From the NCBI RefSeq assembly GCF_004362745.1, contig NZ_SNXY01000006.1:1116001-1180000 (forward strand): a stretch of 64,000 nt of DNA, written 5' to 3'. Position numbers and translations under genes: made by a program. Positions 16,582 to 25,954 of the stretch are shown in pieces. The notes beneath the pieces are model-generated. The model made no database searches. It was not told the DNA's origin and was given only the letters and a program-made list of their open reading frames with translations. This stretch comes from Oharaeibacter diazotrophicus. Lineage in GTDB: Bacteria > Pseudomonadota > Alphaproteobacteria > Rhizobiales > Pleomorphomonadaceae. Within the stretch, counting starts at the first letter, position 1. Every line of letters begins with the position of its first letter.

Positions 16582-17979
16582 TCAGGCCGAGAGGCGCGCC
16601 GCGCGGCGCTTGCGCCACGGGGCGTTGGCCTCCCAGTCGCCGGCCATGATGCAGCCGTGGGGCACGACCTCGTCGACGACCTCGGCGAGGCCGAAGCGCT
16701 CGATCTGGGCGCGGACCGCGGCCGCGTTCTTGTAGGCGCTCGGCAGCTCGGAGATGTCGGGCACGCCGCAGAAGAAGCGCGCGTCGATGCCCCGGGTCTC
16801 CTCGGCGAGGATCTCCGCCTCCGGCCGTCCCGCCTGCATCCGGCGATGCCGGCTGCGCGAGAAGTTGCGCCCCGCCCCGTGGGGCGAGAAGCCGAGCCCG
16901 TGGGGCGCGTCGCGGCCGCGCACGATCAGCACCGGCTCCGCCATGTTGAGCGGAACGAGGGTGAGGTCGGTCGCGTCGTCGGCGAAGCCCGCGAAGGCCG
17001 GAGTCGCGCCCTTGCCGTGGTAGAACAGCCCGTCCGCCTTGCGGAAGACGAAGTTGTGCTCGTTCCAGAACCGGTCCGCCACCACCGCGCCGAGCCGCTC
17101 CGCCGCCATGTCGTGGAGCGCGAAGTGGCTCGCCTTGGTCCAGCCGCGGATCAGTTGCAGCGCCGCGAAATAGGCCTCGCCCTCCGCGCTGTCGGCGGGG
17201 ATCCAGGCGTTGTCCGGCAGCGTCTCCGGCGACAGCTCGCGGCGGTGACGATCGGCCAGCTTGTGGCCGAGCGTGTAGAGCCGCGCGCCCGGCCCGCGCG
17301 ACCCGTGATGGGTCACGAGGGCGGTCTCGCCGGTCGAGCGCAGCGTCCCGACGAAGGCGAAGTGGTTGCCGTCGCCCTGGGTCGCGAAGTGCTCGATCGC
17401 CTGGCTGACGCCGTCCGCCAGCATCGGATGGGCGGCGAACCGCTCCATCAGATCGGCGGGAGGCCGGATCTGCGCGCCGCGGGGGCGCCCGCCGGGCCCG
17501 AAGTGGGTGACGGCGTGCACCGCGTCGAGCAGACCGGCCGGCGTGGCGCCGGGGATCACGCTGATCGCCATCGAGCAGCAGATGTCGGCCGAGTGCATGC
17601 CGGGGTGGATGTCCGTGGACGCCACCACGCCGCCGACCGGGATGGTGCCGGGCGGTCCGGCGGGGCAGGCGTCGGGCATGATCGCCCCGGCCCGCACCAC
17701 CGGCGTGCGCAGCAGCTCGGTCATGCTGTTCACGACCGCCGCCACGTTGGCCCGCTCGTCCTCGCCGTCCGCCTCGATGTTGACGTGGAGCGGCAGCTCG
17801 CCGCGCGGGCGCAGCGGCACCGTCGGCGCGGGCGCGAAGGCGCCCGCGGCCGCCATCGCGTCCGCCTCGCTGCCGCCGGCCTCGAGCACGCGATTGGCCT
17901 CGGCCAGCGCCGCGCCAAACCAGCGCCCCTGCCGGAACCCGGCATCGATCAGATCCTGTCCGCTCATCACCTTGGCCAT
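16582..17979 (-). CDS. rtcB: RtcB-family RNA ligase
   Basis: This 465-residue protein joins RNA 3'-phosphate or 2',3'-cyclic phosphate ends to 5'-OH ends using GTP and Mn2+. The metal centre is visible at HPGMHSADICCSM (Asp132, Cys135), then GDGNHFAFVG, HHGSRGPGARLYTLGHK and the guanylation histidine region SPHGAGRNFSRSRHRR. Several signature positions differ from the classical forms: DICCSM stands for DIGCGM and GDGNHF for GGGNHF, so this is a divergent branch. The gene is divergent from rtcR and lies 170 bases downstream of a sigma-54 promoter-like site, the classical Rtc arrangement. The RNA cyclase rtcA is absent here. Confidence 0.9.
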   Translation of the reverse strand: MAKVMSGQDLIDAGFRQGRWFGAALAEANRVLEAGGSEADAMAAAGAFAPAPTVPLRPRGELPLHVNIEADGEDERANVAAVVNSMTELLRTPVVRAGAIMPDACPAGPPGTIPVGGVVASTDIHPGMHSADICCSMAISVIPGATPAGLLDAVHAVTHFGPGGRPRGAQIRPPADLMERFAAHPMLADGVSQAIEHFATQGDGNHFAFVGTLRSTGETALVTHHGSRGPGARLYTLGHKLADRHRRELSPETLPDNAWIPADSAEGEAYFAALQLIRGWTKASHFALHDMAAERLGAVVADRFWNEHNFVFRKADGLFYHGKGATPAFAGFADDATDLTLVPLNMAEPVLIVRGRDAPHGLGFSPHGAGRNFSRSRHRRMQAGRPEAEILAEETRGIDARFFCGVPDISELPSAYKNAAAVRAQIERFGLAEVVDEVVPHGCIMAGDWEANAPWRKRRAARLSA

Positions 17980-18148
17980 GGTGGCCTCCTGTTCTTGCTT
18001 CTTGCGACGACCGGCCGTCGTGGCCGGTCGCGTCGGTGGCGGGCCCCGGCGAGGGGCTGCGGGTGGCGGGAAACGAGCTCCCGCCGGACGACACGAAAGG
18101 CGGGCGAGGTCGTCGCGCCGGCTGTCGGCCGTCTCACGGTACCTGATT

Positions 18149-18163
18149 TCAAGCGATGTGCCA
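18149..18163 (-). promoter_or_regulatory. Sigma-54 promoter of rtcB
   Basis: The minus strand reads TGGCACATCGCTTGA, with the invariant GG of the -24 element and the correct spacing to a -12 element, where GA replaces GC. It is about 170 bases upstream of the rtcB start, in the gap shared with rtcR, whose product is a sigma-54 activator. The deviation at -12 could lower basal activity. Confidence 0.7.
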
Positions 18164-18279
18164 GATCCACACGGCGCGCGGAACGGAGATCGATCATCAG
18201 CATAGAGCTATGAATTCAATGAATAAATGAGCCACTCACCGCGACGGCGTGGACGAAGTCCCCTTCCAACGACCACTAG

Positions 18280-18313
18280 GATCCTATACAGAAAGATAAG
18301 TACCTATAGGATC
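18280..18313 (+). promoter_or_regulatory. Inverted repeat at the rtcR start
   Basis: The arms GATCCTATA (18280-18288) and TATAGGATC (18305-18313) are perfect complements separated by 16 bases, ending 5 bases before the rtcR ATG. The site could be a DNA operator for autoregulation or an upstream activator site seen by RtcR. As RNA it could fold over the ribosome-binding region. No strong ribosome site is visible for rtcR. Confidence 0.55.
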
Positions 18314-18318
18314 GGATC

Positions 18319-19920
<1,602 letters not shown>

Positions 19921-19993
19921 ACCTGCCGGACGGCTTCGACGATCTTGCCCGCATCTTGCATGAGCTGCGGCATGGAAATGTTGGAGCTCGAAA

Positions 19994-20012
19994 CTTCGCC
20001 GTCGCGGCGAAG
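19994..20012 (+). terminator. Possible rtcR terminator hairpin
   Basis: CTTCGCCG (19994-20001) pairs perfectly with CGGCGAAG (20005-20012) around a TCG loop, 74 bases after the rtcR stop. No T-run follows, so this is only a stem-loop candidate. The rest of 19921-20114 has no gene. Confidence 0.35.
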
Positions 20013-20114
20013 CGGACATCCGAGGTTTCGGCGGGTCTGCCCAGGATTTGGGCCGGTCTGCCGAGCGGATGGGCCGCTCCCGCCGCGGATCCGGGCTTGC
20101 CGCTCGTGAATTAG

Positions 20115-20130
20115 TGTTGGACTTCCAACA
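20115..20130. promoter_or_regulatory. GlpR/DeoR-like operator before the kinase gene
   Basis: The palindrome TGTTGGACTTCCAACA has 7-base arms and a 2-base centre. It lies 42 bases upstream of the kinase start. Its length and TGTT...AACA ends match the layout of GlpR operators, which are bound by DeoR-family proteins such as the one at the far end of this island. A close copy occurs at 23553-23568. Confidence 0.6.
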
Positions 20131-20171
20131 TTCGACGTGACTAATCTGCCGCCATTGGAACCGGTGCCGCC

Positions 20172-21155
20172 ATGCTCTACCAGGATGCGTTCCTCGCCCG
20201 TCTCGAAGCCGGAGTCCGCGGCGCCCTGCCCGCCTGGGGCGTCGGCGCCGACGCCGCGGTGCGCCTGCTCACCATCTCCGAGAACGCCACCTACCTCGTC
20301 GACGACGGCGGCCGGCGGCTGGTGGTGCGGGTCCACCGCCCGGACTACCACACCGCCGCCGAGATCGCCTCCGAGCTCGCCTGGATCTCCTCGCTGCGCG
20401 AGACCGGCACGATCGAGACGCCGCGCCCGATCCCCGGCCTCGACGGCACGCTGCTGCGCCACTTCGACGACGGCGGCGCCCGCCGCCACGTCGTCGCCTT
20501 CGAGTTCATGGCCGGCAAGGAGCCGGACGCCTCCGACGACCTGCCGCGCTGGTACCGCGAACTCGGCGCCATCTCGGCCCGGCTGCACCGCCACGCCCGC
20601 GGCTTCGCCCCGCCGGACGGCTTCGTGCGCAAGGCCTGGACCTTCGACACCATCGTCGGCGACGGCGCCTACTGGGGCGACTGGCGCGCCGGCCTCGGCC
20701 TTCGCGACGACGGCCGCGCCCTGTTGCAGCGCACCGCCGACCGCCTCGCGGCGGAGACCGCCGCCTACGGCGCCGGGCCCGACCGCTTCGGCCTCGTCCA
20801 CTGCGACATGCGCCCGGCCAACCTGCTCGTCGAGGGCGACCGGCTCGGCGTGATCGATTTCGACGACTGCGGCTTCTCCTGGTTCGTCTACGACTTCGCC
20901 GCCGCCGTCAGCTTCCAAGAGCACGAGCCCTACATCCCCGAACTGATCGACGCCTGGACGTCCGGCTACCGGTCGGTCGCCCCGCTCTCGGCCGAGGACG
21001 AGGCGGCGATCCCGATGTTCGTGATGCTGCGCCGGCTCCAGCTCACCGCCTGGATCGCCTCGCACGCGGAGACGCCGACCGCCGAGGCGATGGGCCCCGC
21101 CTACACCGACGGCACGCTCGCGCTCGCCGAACGCTATCTCTCGGCCCGACCCTGA
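20172..21155 (+). CDS. APH/choline-kinase-fold small-molecule kinase
   Basis: This 327-residue kinase of the aminoglycoside-phosphotransferase fold has a nucleotide-binding N-lobe (ENATYLVDDGGRRLVVRVHRP), a catalytic loop with His210, Asp212 and Asn217 (LVHCDMRPANLL) and the metal-binding Asp229/Asp231 in VIDFDDCG. It is close in design to hydroxylysine kinase and homoserine-kinase-type enzymes rather than antibiotic-resistance kinases. The class III PLP enzyme gene begins 11 bases downstream. That pair mirrors known kinase plus phospho-lyase couples acting on hydroxylysine, ethanolamine phosphate or 1-amino-2-propanol. It probably phosphorylates the hydroxyl of an amino alcohol or hydroxy amino acid. 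The exact substrate is inference. Confidence 0.8.
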   Translation: MLYQDAFLARLEAGVRGALPAWGVGADAAVRLLTISENATYLVDDGGRRLVVRVHRPDYHTAAEIASELAWISSLRETGTIETPRPIPGLDGTLLRHFDDGGARRHVVAFEFMAGKEPDASDDLPRWYRELGAISARLHRHARGFAPPDGFVRKAWTFDTIVGDGAYWGDWRAGLGLRDDGRALLQRTADRLAAETAAYGAGPDRFGLVHCDMRPANLLVEGDRLGVIDFDDCGFSWFVYDFAAAVSFQEHEPYIPELIDAWTSGYRSVAPLSAEDEAAIPMFVMLRRLQLTAWIASHAETPTAEAMGPAYTDGTLALAERYLSARP

Positions 21156-21166
21156 AAGGACCCGCC

Positions 21167-22498
21167 ATGGCGGAAGGCAAGCAGATCCTGGCGCTGAACC
21201 GCTTCGAGGCCGGCGAGGCCGCCGGCTTCGACGACCGGCTGGCCGCGCTGATCCGGCGCCGCGAGGCGACCTTCGGCGCCGCCTCGGTGCTGTTCTACAA
21301 GCAGCCGCTGGAGATCATGTCCGCCTCGGGCGTCTGGATGCACGCCGCCGACGGCCGGCGCTATCTCGACATGTACAACAACGTCGCCTCGGTCGGGCAT
21401 TGCCACCCGCACGTGGTGGCGGCGATCGCCGATCAGGCCGGCCGGCTCGCCACCAACACGCGCTATCTCTACGACGTCGTCCACACCTACGCCGAGAAGC
21501 TGCTGGCGACCTTCCCGGCGCCGCTCGCCAACGTCGCGCTGACCTGCACCGGCTCGGAGAGCAACGACCTCGCGATGCGGATCGCGCGCGCCGCCACCGG
21601 CGGCGAGGGCTTCGTCGTCACCGAGACCGCCTACCACGGCAATACGTCGGCCGTGACCGACGTGTCGCCGTCCTCGTTCAAGCAGCGCCGCGTGCCGCGC
21701 CACGTCCGCGTCGTTCCCGCGCCGGACGTCTACGTCAACGAGACCGCCGACGTCGGCGCCCGGCTCGCCGCCGACGTCGCCGCCGCCGCGGCCGACCTCG
21801 AGGCGAGCGGCATCCGCTTCGCCGGCATGCTCGCCGACAGCATCTTCTCCTCCGACGGCATCTACGCCGACCCGCCCGGCTTCCTGAAGCCGGTGGTCGA
21901 GGCGGTCCACGCCGCCGGCGGCCTGTTCATCGCCGACGAGGTCCAGCCCGGCTTCGGCCGCACCGGCGACGCGCTCTGGGGCTTCGCCCGCCACGGTGTC
22001 GTCCCGGACATCGTCACCATGGGCAAGCCGATGGGCAACGGCTTCCCGATGGGCGGCGTCGTCACCAGCCCCGATCTGATGGCGGTGTTCGCGGCGGAGA
22101 CGGGCTATTTCAACACCTTCGGCGGCAATCCGGTCGCCGCCGCCGCCGGCCTCGCGGTCATGGAAGTGATCGAGGGCGAGAACCTGCTCGCCAACGCCCG
22201 GCGGATCGGCGCGCTGGTGCGCGACCGCCTGAAGGCACTCGGCAACCGCCATCCGGTGATCGGCGACGTCCGCGGCGCCGGCCTGTTCGTCGGCCTGGAG
22301 TTCTCCGAGCCCGGCAGCCGCACGCCCTCGCCGGCCACCGCGACGGCGGTCATCAACGGTCTCAAGGACGAGGGCGTGCTGATCGGCGCCGCCGGCCTCT
22401 ACGGCAACGTCCTGAAGATCCGCCCGCCGCTGGTGTTCGCGGAAGAACACGTCGACGTCTTCGTCGACGCCATCGACCGCGTGCTCGGCCGGATCTGA
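21167..22498 (+). CDS. Class III PLP enzyme, likely amino-alcohol-phosphate phospho-lyase
   Basis: This 443-residue fold-type I enzyme shows the PLP phosphate-binding region CTGSESNDLAMRIAR (127-141), the ring-binding Asp257 (LFIADEVQPGFGRTGD) and Schiff-base Lys287 (IVTMGKPMGNGFPMGGV). The AYHGNTSAVTDVSP and NTRYLYD blocks are those of the AGXT2L-like subgroup. That subgroup includes ethanolamine-phosphate and phosphohydroxylysine phospho-lyases, which eliminate phosphate and ammonia instead of transaminating. With the kinase just upstream, the predicted outcome is an aldehyde plus ammonia and phosphate. An ordinary transaminase role remains possible. The gene ends 6 bases before a strong bidirectional terminator. 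Confidence 0.82.
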   Translation: MAEGKQILALNRFEAGEAAGFDDRLAALIRRREATFGAASVLFYKQPLEIMSASGVWMHAADGRRYLDMYNNVASVGHCHPHVVAAIADQAGRLATNTRYLYDVVHTYAEKLLATFPAPLANVALTCTGSESNDLAMRIARAATGGEGFVVTETAYHGNTSAVTDVSPSSFKQRRVPRHVRVVPAPDVYVNETADVGARLAADVAAAAADLEASGIRFAGMLADSIFSSDGIYADPPGFLKPVVEAVHAAGGLFIADEVQPGFGRTGDALWGFARHGVVPDIVTMGKPMGNGFPMGGVVTSPDLMAVFAAETGYFNTFGGNPVAAAAGLAVMEVIEGENLLANARRIGALVRDRLKALGNRHPVIGDVRGAGLFVGLEFSEPGSRTPSPATATAVINGLKDEGVLIGAAGLYGNVLKIRPPLVFAEEHVDVFVDAIDRVLGRI

Positions 22499-22504
22499 AT
22501 CGAC

Positions 22505-22560
22505 ATGTGAGAAGGCCCGCAAGATCCCGCATTCGCAGGATCTTGCGGGCCTTCTCACAT
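22505..22560. terminator. Bidirectional hairpin terminator with a 23-base perfect stem
   Basis: Positions 22505-22527 pair perfectly with 22538-22560 around a 10-base loop. The hairpin lies between the PLP enzyme gene and the convergent SDR gene. It includes the SDR stop codon (22555-22557), so the last SDR codons are part of the stem. No long T-run follows on either strand, but stem strength and position suit termination for both genes. Its CCGCAAGATCC core resembles the end hairpin of the repeats at 39.7, 46.6 and 56.4 kb. Confidence 0.75.
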
Positions 22561-23325
22561 GGCTTCGAGCGCGGCGAGCGATTCCGGCAGCACCTGGCCG
22601 CCGTCGACCACGATGGTTTGGCCGGTGACGTATCCGGCCTCCTCGGAGGCGAAGTAGAGCGCGGCGTTGGCGATGTCGTCGACGCTGCCGAGTTTGCGCA
22701 TCGGGATCGACGCTTCCATCTTGGCGAAATAGTCCGGGCCGAGGCCGTCGAGGCCCTCGGTGAAGATGTTGCCGGGCATCACCGCGTTGACCGTGATGCC
22801 GTGCTGGGCGAGTTCGATCGCGGCCGTGCGCATGAAGCCGAGCTGGCCGGCCTTGCTGGCACCGTAGTGCGACCAGCCGGGATAGCCGGTGATCGGGCCG
22901 GTGATCGACGAGGTGATCACGATCCGCCCCCAGCCCGCCGCCTTCATCGCCGGCAGGCAGGCCGACACCGACAGGAAGGTCCCCTTCAAGTTGGTGCCCA
23001 GGACGTGGTCGAAGTCGGCCGCGGTCATCTCGCCGAGCTTGGCGGCCGGGAAGATGCCGGCGTTGGCGCAGAGCACGTCGATCCGGCCGGTGCGCTCGAT
23101 CGCGGCGGCCGCCATGGCGGCCATGCCGTCGGGGTCGGTGACGTCGGCGGCGAAGCCGAAGGCGCCGGCGCCGATCTCGGACGCGACGGCGTCGGCGTCG
23201 GCCTGCGAGCGGGCCACCACCATCACCGTCAGCCCCGCCGCGCCGAAGCGCTTGGCGATGCCGCGCCCGATGCCCTTGCTGCCGCCGGTGACGATGACCG
23301 TGCGCCCCTGTAGCGACTTCAACAT
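22555..23325 (-). CDS. Short-chain dehydrogenase/reductase
   Basis: This 256-residue classical SDR has the cofactor motif TGGSKGIGRG (about 12-21), CANAGIFPA, the serine of ITSSITG and the YxxxK pair in YGASKAG, ending GQTIVVDGGQVLPESL. The catalytic set is intact. The ATG at 23325 (MLKSLQGRTVIV) is the natural start, since the upstream extension is low-complexity. It would oxidise or reduce a hydroxyl/carbonyl substrate, perhaps the aldehyde or alcohol in the same pathway. It is convergent to the PLP enzyme gene and divergent from the polyamine-type transporter operon. A partial palindrome (TGTTGGCAACC, near 23350) lies 25 bases upstream of its start. The substrate is unknown. Confidence 0.85.
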   Translation of the reverse strand: MLKSLQGRTVIVTGGSKGIGRGIAKRFGAAGLTVMVVARSQADADAVASEIGAGAFGFAADVTDPDGMAAMAAAAIERTGRIDVLCANAGIFPAAKLGEMTAADFDHVLGTNLKGTFLSVSACLPAMKAAGWGRIVITSSITGPITGYPGWSHYGASKAGQLGFMRTAAIELAQHGITVNAVMPGNIFTEGLDGLGPDYFAKMEASIPMRKLGSVDDIANAALYFASEEAGYVTGQTIVVDGGQVLPESLAALEAM

Positions 23326-23484
23326 TTCAGCCTCGCTCCGCCCCTGTTTTGTTGGCAACCCGATCATTTCATTCCTCGGCGGGACGTGCATGCCCAATTG
23401 TGAGGCACAGCCGCGTCGCCACCTGCCCTCTCCGGCGTCATTCCGCCCTTCTCCGCCGCCCTTGCACCGCGCACATGCCGCTTG

Positions 23485-23507
23485 GCACGGTTTGAGCATA
23501 ACCGTGC
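23485..23507. promoter_or_regulatory. 23-bp inverted repeat upstream of the transporter operon
   Basis: GCACGGTT (23485-23492) and AACCGTGC (23500-23507) form perfect 8-base arms with a 7-base centre, 115 bases upstream of the binding-protein gene. The GCAC...GTGC ends recall enhancer sites of NtrC-type activators. A TTGGCACG sequence at its left edge resembles a -24 element, but the -12 part is poor. Confidence 0.45.
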
Positions 23508-23552
23508 AGCGCCAGGGCCCGTGCCTCCGGCCGCTGCGATGCGCAGCCGGAA

Positions 23553-23568
23553 TGTTGCGAGTCCAACA
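23553..23568. promoter_or_regulatory. GlpR/DeoR-like operator before the polyamine-type transporter
   Basis: TGTTGCGAGTCCAACA shares both outer halves with the palindrome at 20115-20130 and has the same 16-base length. It lies 54 bases upstream of the binding-protein start. The pair suggests that the kinase/lyase and transporter transcripts share one repressor. Confidence 0.55.
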
Positions 23569-23621
23569 GTCATCCGGACGGTCCCGCCGATCGGCGGCGC
23601 CGAGAACGCCAGGGGTGAGCG

Positions 23622-24767
23622 ATGCAGACGATTTCCCGACGCACTCTGATGAAGGGCATGGGCGCCGGCGCGCTCGCCCTCGGCCTGCCGCTCGCCGGCG
23701 CCGGCCGCGCCATGGCCGCGCGCGAGAGCGAGCTGAACATCCTGTGCTGGGAGGGCTACAACTCCGCCCAGGTGCTCGACCCGTTCCGCTCCAGCCGCTC
23801 GGCGACGGTCAAGGCCGAGAGCCTGACCAACGATCCCACCATGATCAACCGCCTGCGCGCGGGCGAGACCGGGATCTGGGACCTGATCAACGTCAACAAT
23901 CCCTGGGCGCGCAAGGTCATGTACAAGGAGGGGCTGATCAAGCCGCTCCCGCGCGCCGAGTTCGAGCCCTTCTTCGACGCCATGCTCCCGCAGTTCAAGG
24001 CGCCCTACAAGTGGGCGATGAACGACGAGGGCACCGAACTGGTCGGCATGGCCCAGCGCTTCGGGCCCTACAGCTTCGTCGTCAACACCGACAAGATCAG
24101 CCGCGCCACCGCCGAGAAGACCGGTTGGGACCTCTTCAACGATCCCGCCCTCGCCGGCCGCTACGGCATCCAGGAATCCGACGACTGGAACGTCTTCAAC
24201 ATCTTCATGGTCGCCGGCATCAACCCGTTCGCCGAGCACACCGAGGAGGAGTTCAAGGTCTTCTCCGAGACCGCGCTGAAGATCTTCAAGGGCGCCAAGA
24301 TGGTCGGCGACATGGCCACCATGAACCAGGCGCTGGTCGCCGGCGAGATCGACCTGCAGTTCACCGGCGGCACCTACTCGGTCTCGCCGGCCCGCGCCGA
24401 CGGCTACCCGAACCTGCGCGCCATCACACCGCTGAAGGGCGCCATCGACGGCAAGGGCGGCATCTCCTGGATCGAGATCACCTCGACGGTCGCCAACCCG
24501 CAGCTGTCGCCGCTCGCCGCCGACTTCCTGAAATACGTCCAGGCCCCCGACGTCGCCCACACCGTCGCCTTCGCCGAGGGCACGTTCAACCCGGTCGCCC
24601 AGATGGGCAATCCGAAGTGCTTCGAGCTGTTCACCACCGAAGAGCTCGACGCCATCCAGTGGGACACCCTGGAGGAGGATATGGCGCGATCGGTCGAGTA
24701 CGACATCGTCCCCGACTACGACAAGGCGCTCGAGCTGATGACCGCCGCCAAGCGCGCCCGCGGCTGA
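23622..24767 (+). CDS. PotD-type periplasmic binding protein (spermidine/putrescine-like)
   Basis: This 381-residue binding protein has a twin-arginine signal (ISRRTLMKGMGAGALALG, cleavage near RAMAA). Mature-domain elements include LNILCWEGYNSAQVLDPF, NDPTMINRLRAGETGIWDLINVN, YKWAMNDEGTE and VAGEIDLQFTGGTYS. The type belongs to the polyamine and organic-amine uptake family, where carboxylates bind the amine. It is the first gene of a five-gene operon (binding protein, ATPase, two permeases, cysteine hydrolase). The ligand is more likely an amino alcohol, hydroxylated amino acid or small amine than spermidine, given the kinase and PLP enzyme under a shared operator. That is inference. Confidence 0.85.
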   Translation: MQTISRRTLMKGMGAGALALGLPLAGAGRAMAARESELNILCWEGYNSAQVLDPFRSSRSATVKAESLTNDPTMINRLRAGETGIWDLINVNNPWARKVMYKEGLIKPLPRAEFEPFFDAMLPQFKAPYKWAMNDEGTELVGMAQRFGPYSFVVNTDKISRATAEKTGWDLFNDPALAGRYGIQESDDWNVFNIFMVAGINPFAEHTEEEFKVFSETALKIFKGAKMVGDMATMNQALVAGEIDLQFTGGTYSVSPARADGYPNLRAITPLKGAIDGKGGISWIEITSTVANPQLSPLAADFLKYVQAPDVAHTVAFAEGTFNPVAQMGNPKCFELFTTEELDAIQWDTLEEDMARSVEYDIVPDYDKALELMTAAKRARG

Positions 24768-24835
24768 CGACGCCGGGGCGCCCCCGTTTCCGCGCGAGGG
24801 GCGCCCCACCCTTACCACCGAGGAACTGCGATCCG

Positions 24836-25954
24836 ATGTCGTCCGTCGTCCTGGAACCGCCCGCCGCCGCATCCGTATCCGAGCCGAAGGCGCTGCCCGT
24901 GCTGCAACTCGTCGGCGTGCGCAAGGTGTTCGCGGGCTTCGCCGCGGTCGATCGCATCGACCTCGACGTGCTCGAGGGCGAGTTCCTGACCATCGTCGGC
25001 CCGTCCGGCTCCGGCAAGACCACGCTGCTGCGCATGCTCGCCGGCATGGAGGACCCGTCCGAGGGCAACATCACCCTGCGCGGCCAGCTGATCAACGGCG
25101 TGCCGTCGAACCGCCGGCCGACCTGCCTCGTGTTCCAGTCGCTGGCGCTGTTCCCGCACATGACGGTGGGCGAGAACATCGAGTATCCACTGAAGGTCAA
25201 GAAGATCGCGCCGGCGGAGCGCAAGGCGCGCGCGCTGGAACTCTTGCGCATGGTCCGCCTGCCGGAGAGCTACTACGGCAAGAACGTCATGAAATGCTCG
25301 GGCGGCGAGAAGCAGCGCGTCGCCCTCGCCCGCGCCTTCGCCTACGACCCCGACGTGCTGTTCTTCGACGAACCGCTGTCGGCGCTCGACTACAAGCTCA
25401 AGAAGGTGATGGAGAAGGAGCTGAAGGACCTGCACCGCGAGAGCGGCAAGACCTTCATCTACATCACCCATTCCCTCGAGGAGGCGATGGTGATGTCGGA
25501 CCGGATCGGCGTGATGCGCGCCGGGCGGCTGGTTCAGGTCGGCACGCCTGAGGAGATCTACACCCGCCCCGCCGACCGCTTCGTCTCCGAGTTCGTCGGC
25601 GAGGTCAACGTGGTCGAGGCCGTGCGCGAGGTCGGCGGCCGCTGGGTCGCGGCCGAGGGCGGCCAGCCGATCCGCCTCGCCCTGCCGGCGGAACTCGCCG
25701 ACGCCGAGCGCGTCGCCGTGGTGGTCCGCCCCGAGTTCATGCGCCTCGTCGGCGACGGCGAGAGCACCGACAACCTCCTCGACGGCACGCTCTACAACGA
25801 ATACGCCCTCGGCTCGCGGATCCAGTACCAGGTCCGCGTCGGCGACCGCACCATGATCGTCGAGCTGTCGCGCTCGCTGGCCTGGCGCGGCGGGCTCGAC
25901 CGCCCGGTCCGGATCGGCTGGAACGCCGCCGACGCCATCGTGGTGGCCGCATGA
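24836..25954 (+). CDS. ABC transporter ATP-binding protein (PotA-type)
   Basis: This 372-residue ATPase has Walker A GPSGSGKTT, the Q-loop in VFQSLALFPH, an unusual signature motif MKCSGGEKQRVALARA (Cys before SGG), Walker B VLFFDEPLSALD and the switch histidine in YITHSLEEA. A C-terminal TOBE-like regulatory domain (about 245-372) follows, as in PotA and UgpC. The ATG at 24836 lies 69 bases after the binding-protein stop. Its stop overlaps the next permease start (ATGA). It powers import through the two permeases that follow. Confidence 0.92.
   Translation: MSSVVLEPPAAASVSEPKALPVLQLVGVRKVFAGFAAVDRIDLDVLEGEFLTIVGPSGSGKTTLLRMLAGMEDPSEGNITLRGQLINGVPSNRRPTCLVFQSLALFPHMTVGENIEYPLKVKKIAPAERKARALELLRMVRLPESYYGKNVMKCSGGEKQRVALARAFAYDPDVLFFDEPLSALDYKLKKVMEKELKDLHRESGKTFIYITHSLEEAMVMSDRIGVMRAGRLVQVGTPEEIYTRPADRFVSEFVGEVNVVEAVREVGGRWVAAEGGQPIRLALPAELADAERVAVVVRPEFMRLVGDGESTDNLLDGTLYNEYALGSRIQYQVRVGDRTMIVELSRSLAWRGGLDRPVRIGWNAADAIVVAA

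Noticed and set aside
20172-21155. Aminoglycoside resistance kinase
   Set aside because: The APH fold is shared, but the linked PLP enzyme and transporter point to metabolite phosphorylation.
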